A DNA stretch of 5,018 bases from Paracoccaceae bacterium (GCA_007119835.1 SKOX01000335.1:1-5018); one strand, 5' to 3'; shown: positions 1 to 5,018, counted from the first letter of the stretch. Program-made: numbers and translations. Notes: generated by a model from the sequence alone, not told the origin.

Positions 1-49
1 GGCAACAGCGGCGGCCGGGGCGGCGGCAGGGACGGGTGACGCCCTGCGG

Positions 50-66
50 CCGGCCGCCGCGGCCGG
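50..66. other. GC-only hairpin, possible upstream transcript end
   Basis: The arms CCGGCCG (50-56) and CGGCCGG (60-66) are perfectly complementary around a 3-nt loop. No T run follows on either strand, so it is not a textbook intrinsic terminator. It could end transcription of a gene to the left, or be a chance product of the very high GC content. Confidence 0.25.
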
Positions 67-93
67 TGGACCGGGCGGGCGGGCCGGCTATCT

Positions 94-112
94 CCCCCTA
101 CGCCACAGGGGG
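94..112 (+). promoter_or_regulatory. Hairpin holding the likely ribosome-binding site of the peroxidase gene
   Basis: CCCCCT (94-99) pairs perfectly with AGGGGG (107-112) across a 7-nt loop. AGGGGG is the only good Shine-Dalgarno-like purine tract before the ATG at 122 and lies 9 nt from it, so folding would hide the ribosome-binding site. The base pairing is seen directly; any effect on translation is inferred. Confidence 0.35.
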
Positions 113-121
113 TAGTTCGAG

Positions 122-706
122 ATGCTGAGACGCGCCTTCGCGATCGGATTGGGGGCCACGGTGACGGCGGGCGGGCTGGCCCTGGCAGCGCTTGCCGGGA
201 TCGCCACCCCCGCCTCGGAAACGAGCGCGGCGGGCGCGGAGCCGGCCGACTTCGCCTTCCGCGAGATCGGCGGCGGGACGATCGAGCTCAGCGCGTGGCG
301 CGGGCGGCCGGTCCTGGTGGTCAACACCGCCTCGCGCTGCGGCTTCACGCGGCAGTATGACGATCTCCAGGCCCTCTACGACCGCTACCGCGGCAAGGGG
401 CTCGTCGTGCTCGGTGTGCCGTCGAACGCCTTCGGCCAGGAGCTGCGGACCGCCGAGGCCGTCCGCGAGTTCTGCGCGGTGAACTTCGCCATCGACTTCC
501 CGATGACCGACATCGTCGAGCTCCGTGGCCCGCGCACCCATCCGTTCTACATGTGGGCCGCCGAGCAGGGCGTCATGCCGTCGTGGAACTTCCACAAGAT
601 CCTGGTGGACGGCGAGGGTCACATCGCCGACGCCTTCCCCGCACGGGTCTCGCCGCTGGCGCCGGATGTGATCGAGGCGGTCGAACGCCTGCTTCCGCCA
701 GGCTGA
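122..706 (+). CDS. gpx: Exported glutathione-peroxidase-family protein
   Basis: This is a thiol peroxidase of the glutathione peroxidase family (194 residues) that reduces hydrogen peroxide or organic peroxides with glutathione or thioredoxin. The peroxidatic Cys73 sits in NTASRCGFT, and Gln106, Trp155 and Asn156 (in WNFHK) complete the known catalytic tetrad. The family CNQF motif is SNAF here (Ser101), so the cysteine of that motif is lost, but Cys118 in REFC matches the usual resolving position of Cys-type enzymes. The loop between SN and QE is one residue shorter than in the relatives I can recall. Residues 1-36 look like an export signal: MLRRAF carries the RRxF core of a Tat motif, followed by a mildly hydrophobic Ala/Gly stretch, with possible cleavage near residues 31-36. 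It therefore probably acts in the periplasm. The ATG at 122 is chosen because it supplies this signal and has AGGGGG upstream. The gene converges with the secreted-protein gene 36 bp away. The family call is secure; Tat export is inferred. Confidence 0.9.
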   Translation: MLRRAFAIGLGATVTAGGLALAALAGIATPASETSAAGAEPADFAFREIGGGTIELSAWRGRPVLVVNTASRCGFTRQYDDLQALYDRYRGKGLVVLGVPSNAFGQELRTAEAVREFCAVNFAIDFPMTDIVELRGPRTHPFYMWAAEQGVMPSWNFHKILVDGEGHIADAFPARVSPLAPDVIEAVERLLPPG

Positions 707-716
707 CATGGATGCC

Positions 717-744
717 GACCGGCGGCGATCGGCGCCTGCCGGTC
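717..744. terminator. Possible bidirectional terminator hairpin between convergent genes
   Basis: GACCGGC (717-723) pairs perfectly with GCCGGTC (738-744), with partial extra pairing inside. It occupies the short gap between two convergent genes, where a shared terminator is expected, and overlaps the stop codon of the minus-strand gene. Neither side has a T tract, so termination would have to be U-independent or Rho-assisted. Confidence 0.4.
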
Positions 745-1144
745 AGTCCGCCGCGTCGAAGATTTCGTCGAGCTTGTCGAGGGTCGCGGGATCGAGCCGG
801 GAGGCAATATCGGCATGGACCGCCTTTCGCCGCGCATTGTGGGCAATGATCTGCGGACGGATGACGGCCTGCAGCGCGCGGGCGGTGGCGATCACCTCCG
901 CGTGCTCGGCGAGCGCGTCGGTGTCGGTCCTGGCCTGCGCGAGCGCATCCGACAGGGCCTCCCGGTGACGCTCGAGCGTCGCCGCGTCCTCGATCGCCTC
1001 GAGCGTGTCGAGGACGGCGCCCTGGCTGTCGAGCATCTGCTGCATCGCCGCGGCGGCCTCGGCCTCGTCCGAAGCCTGAGCCGGTAGCGCGGCGAGACAA
1101 GCCGCGGCGAGGACGGCCGCGATGCGTGTCGCGAATGAGGCCAT
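743..1144 (-). CDS. Secreted helical protein of unknown function
   Basis: I do not recognise the family. The product is 133 residues with a clear Sec-type signal: MASFATR, a hydrophobic Ala/Leu stretch at about 8-21, and a PAQA|SD cleavage site after residue 24. The mature part (about 109 residues) is acidic, rich in Ala, Asp, Glu and Leu, has no cysteine, and should be almost wholly alpha-helical, with possible coiled-coil or bundle segments around 30-75 and 78-112. Cys16 lies in the hydrophobic core but lacks a proper lipobox, so a lipoprotein is less likely. The ATG at 1144 is preferred over an upstream in-frame TTG at 1177 because GGAG lies 8 nt before it and the signal peptide begins there cleanly. 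It is the last gene of the minus-strand cluster, 109 bp after DUF2256, so it may have its own promoter. The coding call rests on the signal peptide, ribosome-binding site and coherent composition. Confidence 0.75.
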   Translation of the reverse strand: MASFATRIAAVLAAACLAALPAQASDEAEAAAAMQQMLDSQGAVLDTLEAIEDAATLERHREALSDALAQARTDTDALAEHAEVIATARALQAVIRPQIIAHNARRKAVHADIASRLDPATLDKLDEIFDAAD

Positions 1145-1253
1145 GGCGTGCTCCGTCGTTCGATCCGACGTCCGCAATGGTGGCGGCAGGGCGCGCGCGC
1201 TTCAAGCCCCCTGCGAACGGAGGCGCGGCCCACGCCCGCGCGCGGGAGTGCCC
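1145..1253 (-). other. Gap between DUF2256 and the secreted-protein gene
   Basis: This 109-bp gap is GC-rich and includes a 12-bp palindrome (1235-1246) close after the DUF2256 stop codon, plus an alternating GC run (1191-1200). No T tract and no convincing promoter elements were seen, although the gap is long enough to hold a promoter for the secreted-protein gene. Confidence 0.3.
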
Positions 1254-1418
1254 TCAGGCGTCATAGCGGCGCGCGGCCTTGCGCGCGCGGCGGCATCGCT
1301 CCGAGCAGACGCGGACCGTCTCCCAGTCCCGCGCCCACCTGCGACGCCAGGCGAAGGGGCGCGCGCAGACGGCACAGATCTTGGTCGGCAGGTCCGCCTT
1401 TCGCCGCATCCGCCCCAT
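1254..1418 (-). CDS. DUF2256 small zinc-ribbon-like protein
   Basis: This is a 54-residue basic protein of the DUF2256 family, whose function is not established. The family pattern is plain: ADLPTKICAVCARPFAWRRR, then the conserved W, then CSERCRR. Cys15, Cys18, Cys38 and Cys42 form a CxxC...CxxxC arrangement expected to bind one zinc ion, and the Arg-rich surroundings suggest contact with nucleic acid or another acidic partner; both points are inferred. The ATG at 1418 is chosen because GGGAAGG lies about 5 nt upstream. An ATG at 1409 would shorten the protein by three residues, and the open frame reaches back to 1511 only by running into the zeta gene. It follows the zeta stop codon by 47 bp on the same strand, so co-transcription is likely. 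The length matches the family. Confidence 0.88.
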   Translation of the reverse strand: MGRMRRKADLPTKICAVCARPFAWRRRWARDWETVRVCSERCRRARKAARRYDA

Positions 1419-1421
1419 GCC

Positions 1422-1437
1422 GACCTTCCCGCAGGTC
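1422..1437 (-). promoter_or_regulatory. Small hairpin overlapping the DUF2256 ribosome-binding site
   Basis: GACCT (1422-1426) pairs with AGGTC (1433-1437) around a 6-nt loop. Read on the minus strand, the GGGAAGG ribosome-binding site of DUF2256 spans the loop and one arm, so folding would partly hide it. The stem is only five pairs and the regulatory role is speculative. Confidence 0.2.
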
Positions 1438-1445
1438 AGGCGCCC

Positions 1446-1466
1446 ACCGGCCCGCGACGCGCCGGT
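1446..1466 (-). terminator. Hairpin at the zeta stop codon
   Basis: ACCGGC (1446-1451) and GCCGGT (1461-1466) form a perfect 6-bp stem with a 9-nt loop that begins inside the zeta stop codon. With no U tract it may be a weak or partial terminator, or a 3'-end stabiliser giving uneven expression of zeta and DUF2256. Confidence 0.25.
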
Positions 1467-1783
1467 CAGTCGACCTCGCGCATGAGCTGGTCCTTCGCCA
1501 CCGCGAGGCACTCCTCCATCTTGGCCCGGATCTCGGCCTCGTCGGTCCGCGGGCCGAGATCGTCGGCAAGCTTGCGGATCACATCCTCGTGGCCGGGCCC
1601 GGAGAAATCAATGCGGACCACCTCCATGGCATAGGCGTCGGCCTCGTCATCCTCCTTGCCGAGAAGCTTGGCCGCCCAAAGACCCACAAGCTTGTTGCGC
1701 CGGGCGATGGAGCGGAATTTCATTTCCTCGTCGTGGGCGAACTTGTTCTCGAAAGCGCGCTCGCGATCGTCGAACTGCGGCAT
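1466..1783 (-). CDS. F1Fo-ATPase zeta inhibitor subunit (DUF1476)
   Basis: This 105-residue protein matches the DUF1476 family, whose Paracoccus denitrificans member is the zeta subunit. That subunit inserts its N-terminus into the F1 catalytic head and blocks ATP hydrolysis while allowing synthesis. The family hallmarks are DDRERAFENKFAHDEEMKFR (5-24), then ARRNKLVGLWAAKLLG (27-42), an acidic stretch, and a C-terminal helical part with IRAKMEECLAVAKDQLM (85-101). Residues 1-19 correspond to the inhibitory segment. It should act in the cytoplasm at the membrane-bound ATP synthase. The ATG at 1783 is chosen because a perfect AGGAGG lies 8 nt upstream and the protein then starts at MPQFDDRER as in relatives; the longer open frame back to 1891 runs through the promoter region. 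It heads the minus-strand cluster and is divergent from purC. No other ATP synthase gene is present, which is usual for this subunit. Confidence 0.95.
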   Translation of the reverse strand: MPQFDDRERAFENKFAHDEEMKFRSIARRNKLVGLWAAKLLGKEDDEADAYAMEVVRIDFSGPGHEDVIRKLADDLGPRTDEAEIRAKMEECLAVAKDQLMREVD

Positions 1784-1956
1784 CGGCCTGTCCTCCTGGA
1801 AAACCCCCTGTCCCCGGGAGATAATCCCGATGGTGCCGGTCGCACAAGCCGGCCCGGACCCTTGGCGCTTGTTTCCCGACACGCCGGGCATTAAGACAGG
1901 TCCTGACCCGGGAAGGTGGGCTGGTCCCCCTTCCCTCTTTCTGTTCGGAGACGTGC
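1784..1956. promoter_or_regulatory. Divergent control region between zeta and purC
   Basis: This 173-bp stretch must hold promoters for both the minus-strand cluster and the pur operon. A weak candidate for purC is TTGTTT (1869-1874), a 16-bp spacer and TTAAGA (1891-1896). On the minus strand, TTGTGC followed 15 bp later by GATTAT is a weak candidate for zeta. An inverted repeat CGGGA-GATAA-TCCCG (1816-1830) overlaps the latter and could be an operator. Ribosome-binding sites are AGGAGG (1792-1797, minus) and GGAG (1947-1950, plus). The location is certain; the individual promoter elements are tentative. Confidence 0.6.
1910..1945 (+). terminator. Terminator-like hairpin in the purC leader
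   Basis: GGGAAGG (1910-1916) pairs with CCTTCCC (1929-1935). After a single bulged T at 1917, GGG (1918-1920) pairs with CCC (1926-1928), leaving a 5-nt loop. This 10-bp stem is followed directly by a tail with seven T in ten bases (1936-1945), and the purC ribosome-binding site begins two bases later. In the opposite direction no T tract follows, so the structure is oriented with purC. It may be an attenuator or a leader-stabilising hairpin. The structure is seen; the function is inferred. Confidence 0.45.
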
Positions 1957-2721
1957 ATGGCCCGCCGCAGACTGGTCTACGAGGGCAAGGCCAAGATCCT
2001 CTACGAGGGTCCGGAGCCCGAGACGCTGATCCAGTACTTCAAGGACGAGGCCACCGCCTTCAACGCCCAGAAGAAGGCGGTGATCGAGGGCAAGGGCGTG
2101 CTCAACAACCGCCTGAGCGAGTTCTTCATGACCGGGCTCAACGCCATCGGCGTGCCGACGCACTTCATCCGCCGCATCAACATGCGCGAGCAGCTCATCC
2201 GGATGGTCGAGATGATCCCGGTCGAGGTGGTGGTGCGCAACTACGCCGCCGGCTCGCTGTCGAAGCGCCTCGGCCTGCCCGAGGGGCAGCAGCTGCCGCG
2301 GCCGATCCTCGAGTTCTACTACAAGGACGACGCGCTCGGCGACCCGCTGGTTTCCGAGGAGCACATCGTCGCGTTCAACTGGGCGAGCCAGCAGGACATC
2401 GACGACATGATCGCGCTGGCGCTCAGGGTGAACGACTTCCTGTCGGGCGTGTTCCTCGGGGTCGGCATCCGGCTCGTCGACTTCAAGATCGAGGTCGGGC
2501 GGGTCTATGACGGCGACTTCCAGCGCCTGATCGTCGCCGACGAGATCAGTCCCGACAGCTGCCGTCTCTGGGACATCGAGACCGGGCGCAAGCTCGACAA
2601 GGACGTGTTCCGCCAGGACCTCGGGAGCCTCGCCGACGCCTACACCGAGGTTGCGCGGCGGCTCGGCGTCATGCCGCGCAACGCCGCGCGCATGAATGCC
2701 GGCCCGAAGCTGGTGAACTGA
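1957..2721 (+). CDS. purC: Phosphoribosylaminoimidazole-succinocarboxamide (SAICAR) synthase
   Basis: PurC joins CAIR with aspartate using ATP to make SAICAR in cytoplasmic purine synthesis. The 254-residue length is typical of bacterial enzymes. The N-terminal EGKAKILY (9-16) is the nucleotide-binding strand-loop. [15 protein letters not shown] (86-100) fits SAICAR synthetase signature 1. LVDFKIEVG (173-181) is signature 2, with Val in place of the usual Phe, and [12 protein letters not shown] (195-206) is the conserved metal and substrate region. The ATG at 1957 has GGAG 6 nt upstream and gives the expected [13 protein letters not shown] start. It is the first gene of a purC-purS-purQ operon, and its TGA shares one base with the purS ATG, which suggests translational coupling. 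Regulation may involve the leader hairpin described separately. No sign of damage or transfer. Confidence 0.98.
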   Translation: MARRRLVYEGKAKILYEGPEPETLIQYFKDEATAFNAQKKAVIEGKGVLNNRLSEFFMTGLNAIGVPTHFIRRINMREQLIRMVEMIPVEVVVRNYAAGSLSKRLGLPEGQQLPRPILEFYYKDDALGDPLVSEEHIVAFNWASQQDIDDMIALALRVNDFLSGVFLGVGIRLVDFKIEVGRVYDGDFQRLIVADEISPDSCRLWDIETGRKLDKDVFRQDLGSLADAYTEVARRLGVMPRNAARMNAGPKLVN

Positions 2722-2984
2722 TGGCGGGCGCAGGCAACGACCGGCTGAAGGCGCGCGTCCACGTCACGCTGAAGCCCGGCGTGCTCGATCCGCAGGGCGA
2801 GGCCGTGCGCCATGCCCTCGCAGCACTCGGCTTCGAGGGCGTCGCGGGCGTGCGCATCGGCAAGGTGATCGAGATCGACCTCGCCGCCGGCGACCACGCC
2901 GCCGCCGAAGCGGAGGTCGCGCGGATGTGCGAGCGGCTGCTCGCGAACACCGTGATCGAGGACTACGCGGTGGAGATCGCCTGA
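2721..2984 (+). CDS. purS: FGAM synthase subunit PurS
   Basis: PurS is the small bridging subunit of formylglycinamidine ribonucleotide synthase. It helps PurQ dock on PurL so that ammonia from glutamine reaches FGAR. The 87 residues match the family, with [20 protein letters not shown] (10-29) as the hallmark first strand and helix, then [12 protein letters not shown] (43-54) and the C-terminal [12 protein letters not shown]. It has about nine residues ahead of the usual start of the family (KARVHV), but no better start codon lies between, and the ATG overlapping the purC stop codon is the natural coupled start. No strong ribosome-binding site precedes it, consistent with translation by ribosomes finishing purC. 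purQ follows after 4 bp. Confidence 0.96.
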   Translation: MAGAGNDRLKARVHVTLKPGVLDPQGEAVRHALAALGFEGVAGVRIGKVIEIDLAAGDHAAAEAEVARMCERLLANTVIEDYAVEIA

Positions 2985-2988
2985 CCCC

Positions 2989-3681
2989 ATGCGTGCCGCA
3001 GTCATCGTCTTCCCCGGCTCCAACTGCGACCGGGACATAGCGGTCGCGCTCGAGCGGGCGACGGGCGCGCCGCCGGCAATGGTCTGGCACAAGGACGCCG
3101 ACCTGCCGACGGGGCTCGACTTCGTCGCGGTGCCGGGCGGATTCTCCTTCGGCGACTACCTGCGGTGCGGCGCCATCGCGGCGCGCGCGCCGGTCATGCG
3201 CGCGGTTGCGGACTTCGCGAGGGGCGGCGGCCATGTCCTCGGCGTCTGCAACGGCTTCCAGATCCTGATCGAGGCGGGGCTGCTGCCCGGCGCGCTGATG
3301 CGCAACGCGGGGCTCTCGTTCGTGTGCCGCGACGCCCGGCTGAAGGTCGAGACCTCCGCGAGCGCCTTCACCGCAGGCTACAGCCCGGACGAGGTCGTGA
3401 CGATCCCGGTCGCCCACCACGACGGCAACTTCTTTGCCAGCGCCGACCTGGTCGCGCGACTGGAAGACGAGGACCGGATCGCCTTCCGGTATCTCGACAA
3501 CCCGAACGGCTCCGCCGCCGACATCGCCGGCGTGCTGTCGGAGAACCGGCGGGTACTCGGCATGATGCCGCACCCCGAGCGCGCGGTCGACCCGGTGCAT
3601 GGTGGCACCGACGGCGCCCGGCTCTTCGCGGGCCTCGAAGCCGCGCTCGGCGAAGAGGCGGGGGCCCGCGCGCAGGCGTGA
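2989..3681 (+). CDS. purQ: FGAM synthase glutaminase subunit PurQ
   Basis: PurQ is the class I glutamine amidotransferase subunit that hydrolyses glutamine and passes ammonia to PurL within the PurLSQ complex. It has 230 residues. The N-terminal [12 protein letters not shown] (5-16) and [17 protein letters not shown] (48-64) are typical of PurQ. The catalytic triad is intact: Cys87 in GVCNGFQ (the nucleophile elbow), and His195 and Glu197 in MPHPER. The ATG at 2989 follows the purS stop codon by 4 bp. The nearest GGAG is about 13 nt away, so translation is probably coupled to purS. The last ten residues are Ala/Gly/Glu-rich and probably disordered. The purS/purQ split form predicts a small-type PurL elsewhere, which is not in this window. 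A hairpin begins right after the stop codon. Confidence 0.98.
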   Translation: MRAAVIVFPGSNCDRDIAVALERATGAPPAMVWHKDADLPTGLDFVAVPGGFSFGDYLRCGAIAARAPVMRAVADFARGGGHVLGVCNGFQILIEAGLLPGALMRNAGLSFVCRDARLKVETSASAFTAGYSPDEVVTIPVAHHDGNFFASADLVARLEDEDRIAFRYLDNPNGSAADIAGVLSENRRVLGMMPHPERAVDPVHGGTDGARLFAGLEAALGEEAGARAQA

Positions 3682-3712
3682 CCGGCCAGAGCACAGCATC
3701 GGGACGGGCCGG
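3682..3712 (+). terminator. Weak stem directly after the purQ stop
   Basis: CCGGCC (3682-3687) pairs with GGCCGG (3707-3712) across a 19-nt loop, starting at the first base after the stop codon. There is no T tract and the loop is long. It may contribute to a Rho-type or imperfect operon end, but chance is a fair alternative at this GC content. Confidence 0.2.
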
Positions 3713-3751
3713 CGGGACAACGGCGGGCGCTCATGGTATCCGTGTGGGAGG

Positions 3752-3776
3752 CCGGCTCGGGCTCAGCCCGTGCCGG
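3752..3776 (+). terminator. Strong hairpin between purQ and the sensor kinase
   Basis: CCGGC (3752-3756) pairs with GCCGG (3772-3776), and after one T-T mismatch CGGGC (3758-3762) pairs with GCCCG (3766-3770) around a 3-nt TCA loop. It lies 26 nt before the kinase start. No T tract follows, so it is either a U-independent terminator of the pur operon or structure in the kinase leader. No clear promoter for the kinase was found in the 121-bp gap. Confidence 0.4.
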
Positions 3777-3802
3777 GGACGTCGCTTTGGCGGAGAAGGC
3801 GC

Positions 3803-5018
3803 ATGGGGGTGACGGAGGAAGCCGGCAGCCACAGGTCGCGGCGACTGCGGCTTCGGTTCGCCGCGCTCGTCGGCATCGTCCTGTTCGGCCTGACGATCTG
3901 GGCGGCCCAGGTTTCGCTGACGCGACAGTTCGCCGAGGACCAGAGCGCCGACGCCATGGTTCGCGCGACGCTCTATGCCGGCAACATCCAGTCGACGATG
4001 CAGCGCCATTCGGTGGTGCCGGCGCTGCTCGCGCGCGATCCCGTGCTCATGGTGGGGCTCCGGACGGGATTCCTGCACGATTCCCAGTCCCGCATCACGG
4101 AAATCAGGGACGAGCTCGGTGTCGGCGCCATCCTCCTGCTCGACTCCCAGGGGCGCGTGCGCGCGTCGACCGACGAGGGCGCGATGGGGCGCGAGGAGGC
4201 GGAGAGCGAGTACTTTCGCAACGCCGCCGCGGACAGCGGGACCGTCTTCAGCATTGCGCGCGAAGAGGGAACCTACGGTTTCTACTTCGCCCGCAAGGTC
4301 GAGGTGGACACGAGCTTCCTCGGGGTCGTCGTGGTCAAGGTGGACCTCGGCGCCATCGAGGAGAGCTGGCGCCGGGCGCTGGCCCGCGTCGTGGTCACTA
4401 ATGCCGACGACGTCGTGATCCTGTCCTCGATCCCGAACTGGCAGCGGCACACGCTGTCGAACGTGCTTGCGGCCGCGCCGGAAAGCTCGCGCATCTCCTC
4501 GGCGCTCCAGACCGCGCAGCAGCGCATGGGCAGCCCCTACGTCTACATCGACGGCACGCCCCACCTCAGGGCGGAGGCGCCGGTCAACTTCCGGTCCTGG
4601 CGGGTGAGCTACTTCGCCACGCTCGAGGACGTGCGGGCCCGGGTGAACGCGATCCTCGCCCTGATGGTCATGATCATGGCGCTGATCGCGGCCATCGTCT
4701 TCTGGCAGCTCTCCCGCCGCACCCGCGCCGAGAGCCGCCGGATCAAGCGCGAGTCCGACGAGCTCCGCGTGCTCAACCGCCGCCTCTCGGCCGAGATCGC
4801 GGCGCGCCTCAAGCTCGAGCGCAACCTCAAGGAGGCCGAGCAGAGCCTCGAGCAGGCCTCGAAGCTCGCGGCGCTCGGGCAGATGTCGGCCGCGGTTGCG
4901 CACGAGCTCAACCAGCCGCTCGCGGCGATGAAGACCTACCTTGCGGGCGCGCGCCTGCTGCTGCAGCGCAAGCGGCCGGAGGAGGCGCTCACCTCGTTCC
5001 AGCGCATCGACGACCTCA
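3803..5018 (+). CDS. dctB: DctB-like membrane sensor histidine kinase, cut at the window edge
   Basis: This frame stays open to the last base, giving 405 residues and no stop codon. It encodes a two-component sensor kinase. A basic N-terminus (11-18) precedes TM1 (about 19-37). A periplasmic domain (about 38-283) has the look of a double-PAS (PDC/dCache) sensor, including VGAILLLDSQGRVRAST (107-123), SEYFRNA and GTYGFYFARKV (156-166). TM2 is about 284-302, followed by a charged coiled-coil linker (303-352). The HisKA box is KLAALGQMSAAVAHELNQPL, with phosphoacceptor His367. The HELNQPLAAMKTYL context and the architecture fit the DctB class that senses C4-dicarboxylates; the ligand here is inferred. 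The ATPase domain lies beyond the edge. The ATG at 3803 has GGAG 7 nt upstream; an in-frame GTG at 3770 would add 11 residues but falls in a hairpin. It may pair with a DctD-like response regulator downstream, not visible here. Confidence 0.88.
   Translation, partial: MGVTEEAGSHRSRRLRLRFAALVGIVLFGLTIWAAQVSLTRQFAEDQSADAMVRATLYAGNIQSTMQRHSVVPALLARDPVLMVGLRTGFLHDSQSRITEIRDELGVGAILLLDSQGRVRASTDEGAMGREEAESEYFRNAAADSGTVFSIAREEGTYGFYFARKVEVDTSFLGVVVVKVDLGAIEESWRRALARVVVTNADDVVILSSIPNWQRHTLSNVLAAAPESSRISSALQTAQQRMGSPYVYIDGTPHLRAEAPVNFRSWRVSYFATLEDVRARVNAILALMVMIMALIAAIVFWQLSRRTRAESRRIKRESDELRVLNRRLSAEIAARLKLERNLKEAEQSLEQASKLAALGQMSAAVAHELNQPLAAMKTYLAGARLLLQRKRPEEALTSFQRIDDL

Larger units (their letters stand above)
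1..121. other. Upstream GC-rich stretch without an assignable gene
   Basis: No complete gene is visible here. The plus frame from base 1 encodes 12 Gly/Arg-rich residues and stops at 37-39. The frame from base 2 runs Ala/Gly-rich until a stop at 113-115. Either could be the tail of a gene left of the window, but such low-complexity GC-rich translation cannot be told from noise. The stretch contains a 12-bp palindrome (46-57) and two hairpins listed separately. No convincing -35/-10 pair for the following peroxidase gene was found. Confidence 0.4.

Noticed and set aside
1145..1177. Upstream TTG start for the secreted protein
   Set aside because: It would place 11 polar residues before the signal peptide and has no good ribosome-binding site. 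The ATG at 1144 has GGAG 8 nt upstream and begins the signal cleanly.
1191..1246. Alternating GC runs and a 12-bp palindrome as a possible Z-DNA site or protein-binding site
   Set aside because: Short GC palindromes are common by chance at this base composition, and nothing else supports a function.
1784..1891. Longer zeta protein starting at 1891
   Set aside because: The extra 36 residues do not resemble the family, and the ATG at 1783 has a perfect AGGAGG and the conserved N-terminus.
1897..1956. Known purine-linked riboswitch upstream of purC
   Set aside because: The leader is too short and lacks the conserved cores of the guanine, ZTP, PRPP or glycine classes as far as can be seen by eye; only a terminator-like hairpin remains.
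1656..2510. A 284-residue plus-strand frame running from zeta into purC
   Set aside because: It crosses the divergent control region and reads purC out of frame, and the translation becomes Arg/Ala/Gly repeats.
2764..3720. A 318-residue minus-strand open frame opposite purS and purQ
   Set aside because: It is fully overlapped by purS and purQ, whose families and catalytic residues are certain, and its Arg/Ala-rich translation matches no family.
3731..4903. A 390-residue open frame on the minus strand opposite the sensor kinase
   Set aside because: Its translation is low-complexity, rich in Arg, Ala, Gly, Glu, His and Asp, with no recognisable domain. The plus-strand frame gives a full sensor-kinase architecture. 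Long antisense frames are expected in GC-rich genes.

Overview
The window is very GC-rich and reads as ordinary chromosomal sequence of an alphaproteobacterium, most likely from the Rhodobacterales or a close relative. The pointers are an F1Fo-ATPase zeta inhibitor (DUF1476), a family known mainly from alphaproteobacteria, lying divergently beside purC; the linked purC-purS-purQ order; and a DctB-type sensor kinase. The genus cannot be named from sequence alone. I see no tRNA, rRNA, CRISPR array, insertion sequence, phage gene or toxin-antitoxin pair.

Layout. Positions 1-121 hold GC-rich sequence with two hairpins and no assignable gene. An exported glutathione-peroxidase-like protein follows on the plus strand (122-706). 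It converges with a three-gene minus-strand cluster, which reads from right to left: the zeta subunit (1466-1783), a 54-residue DUF2256 zinc-ribbon-like protein (1254-1418) and an unrecognised secreted helical protein of 133 residues (743-1144). A divergent control region of about 170 bp (1784-1956) separates this cluster from the plus-strand purine operon purC (1957-2721), purS (2721-2984) and purQ (2989-3681). After a 121-bp gap with a strong hairpin, a membrane sensor histidine kinase starts at 3803 and runs off the right edge. It is cut just after its phosphoacceptor histidine box.

Function. PurS and PurQ form the formylglycinamidine ribonucleotide synthase complex with PurL, which is not in the window. 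PurC acts later, making SAICAR. The zeta protein restrains ATP hydrolysis by the ATP synthase, so the divergent region separates an energy-conservation regulator from a nucleotide-biosynthesis operon. The peroxidase probably reduces peroxides in the periplasm. The kinase probably senses a small carboxylate outside the cell and signals to a response regulator beyond the window.

I did not find an undescribed multi-gene system. The best leads are a terminator-like hairpin with a U-rich tail in the purC leader, an exported peroxidase with a Tat-like signal and an altered catalytic loop, the unrecognised secreted helical protein, and hairpins that begin at the stop codons of three genes.
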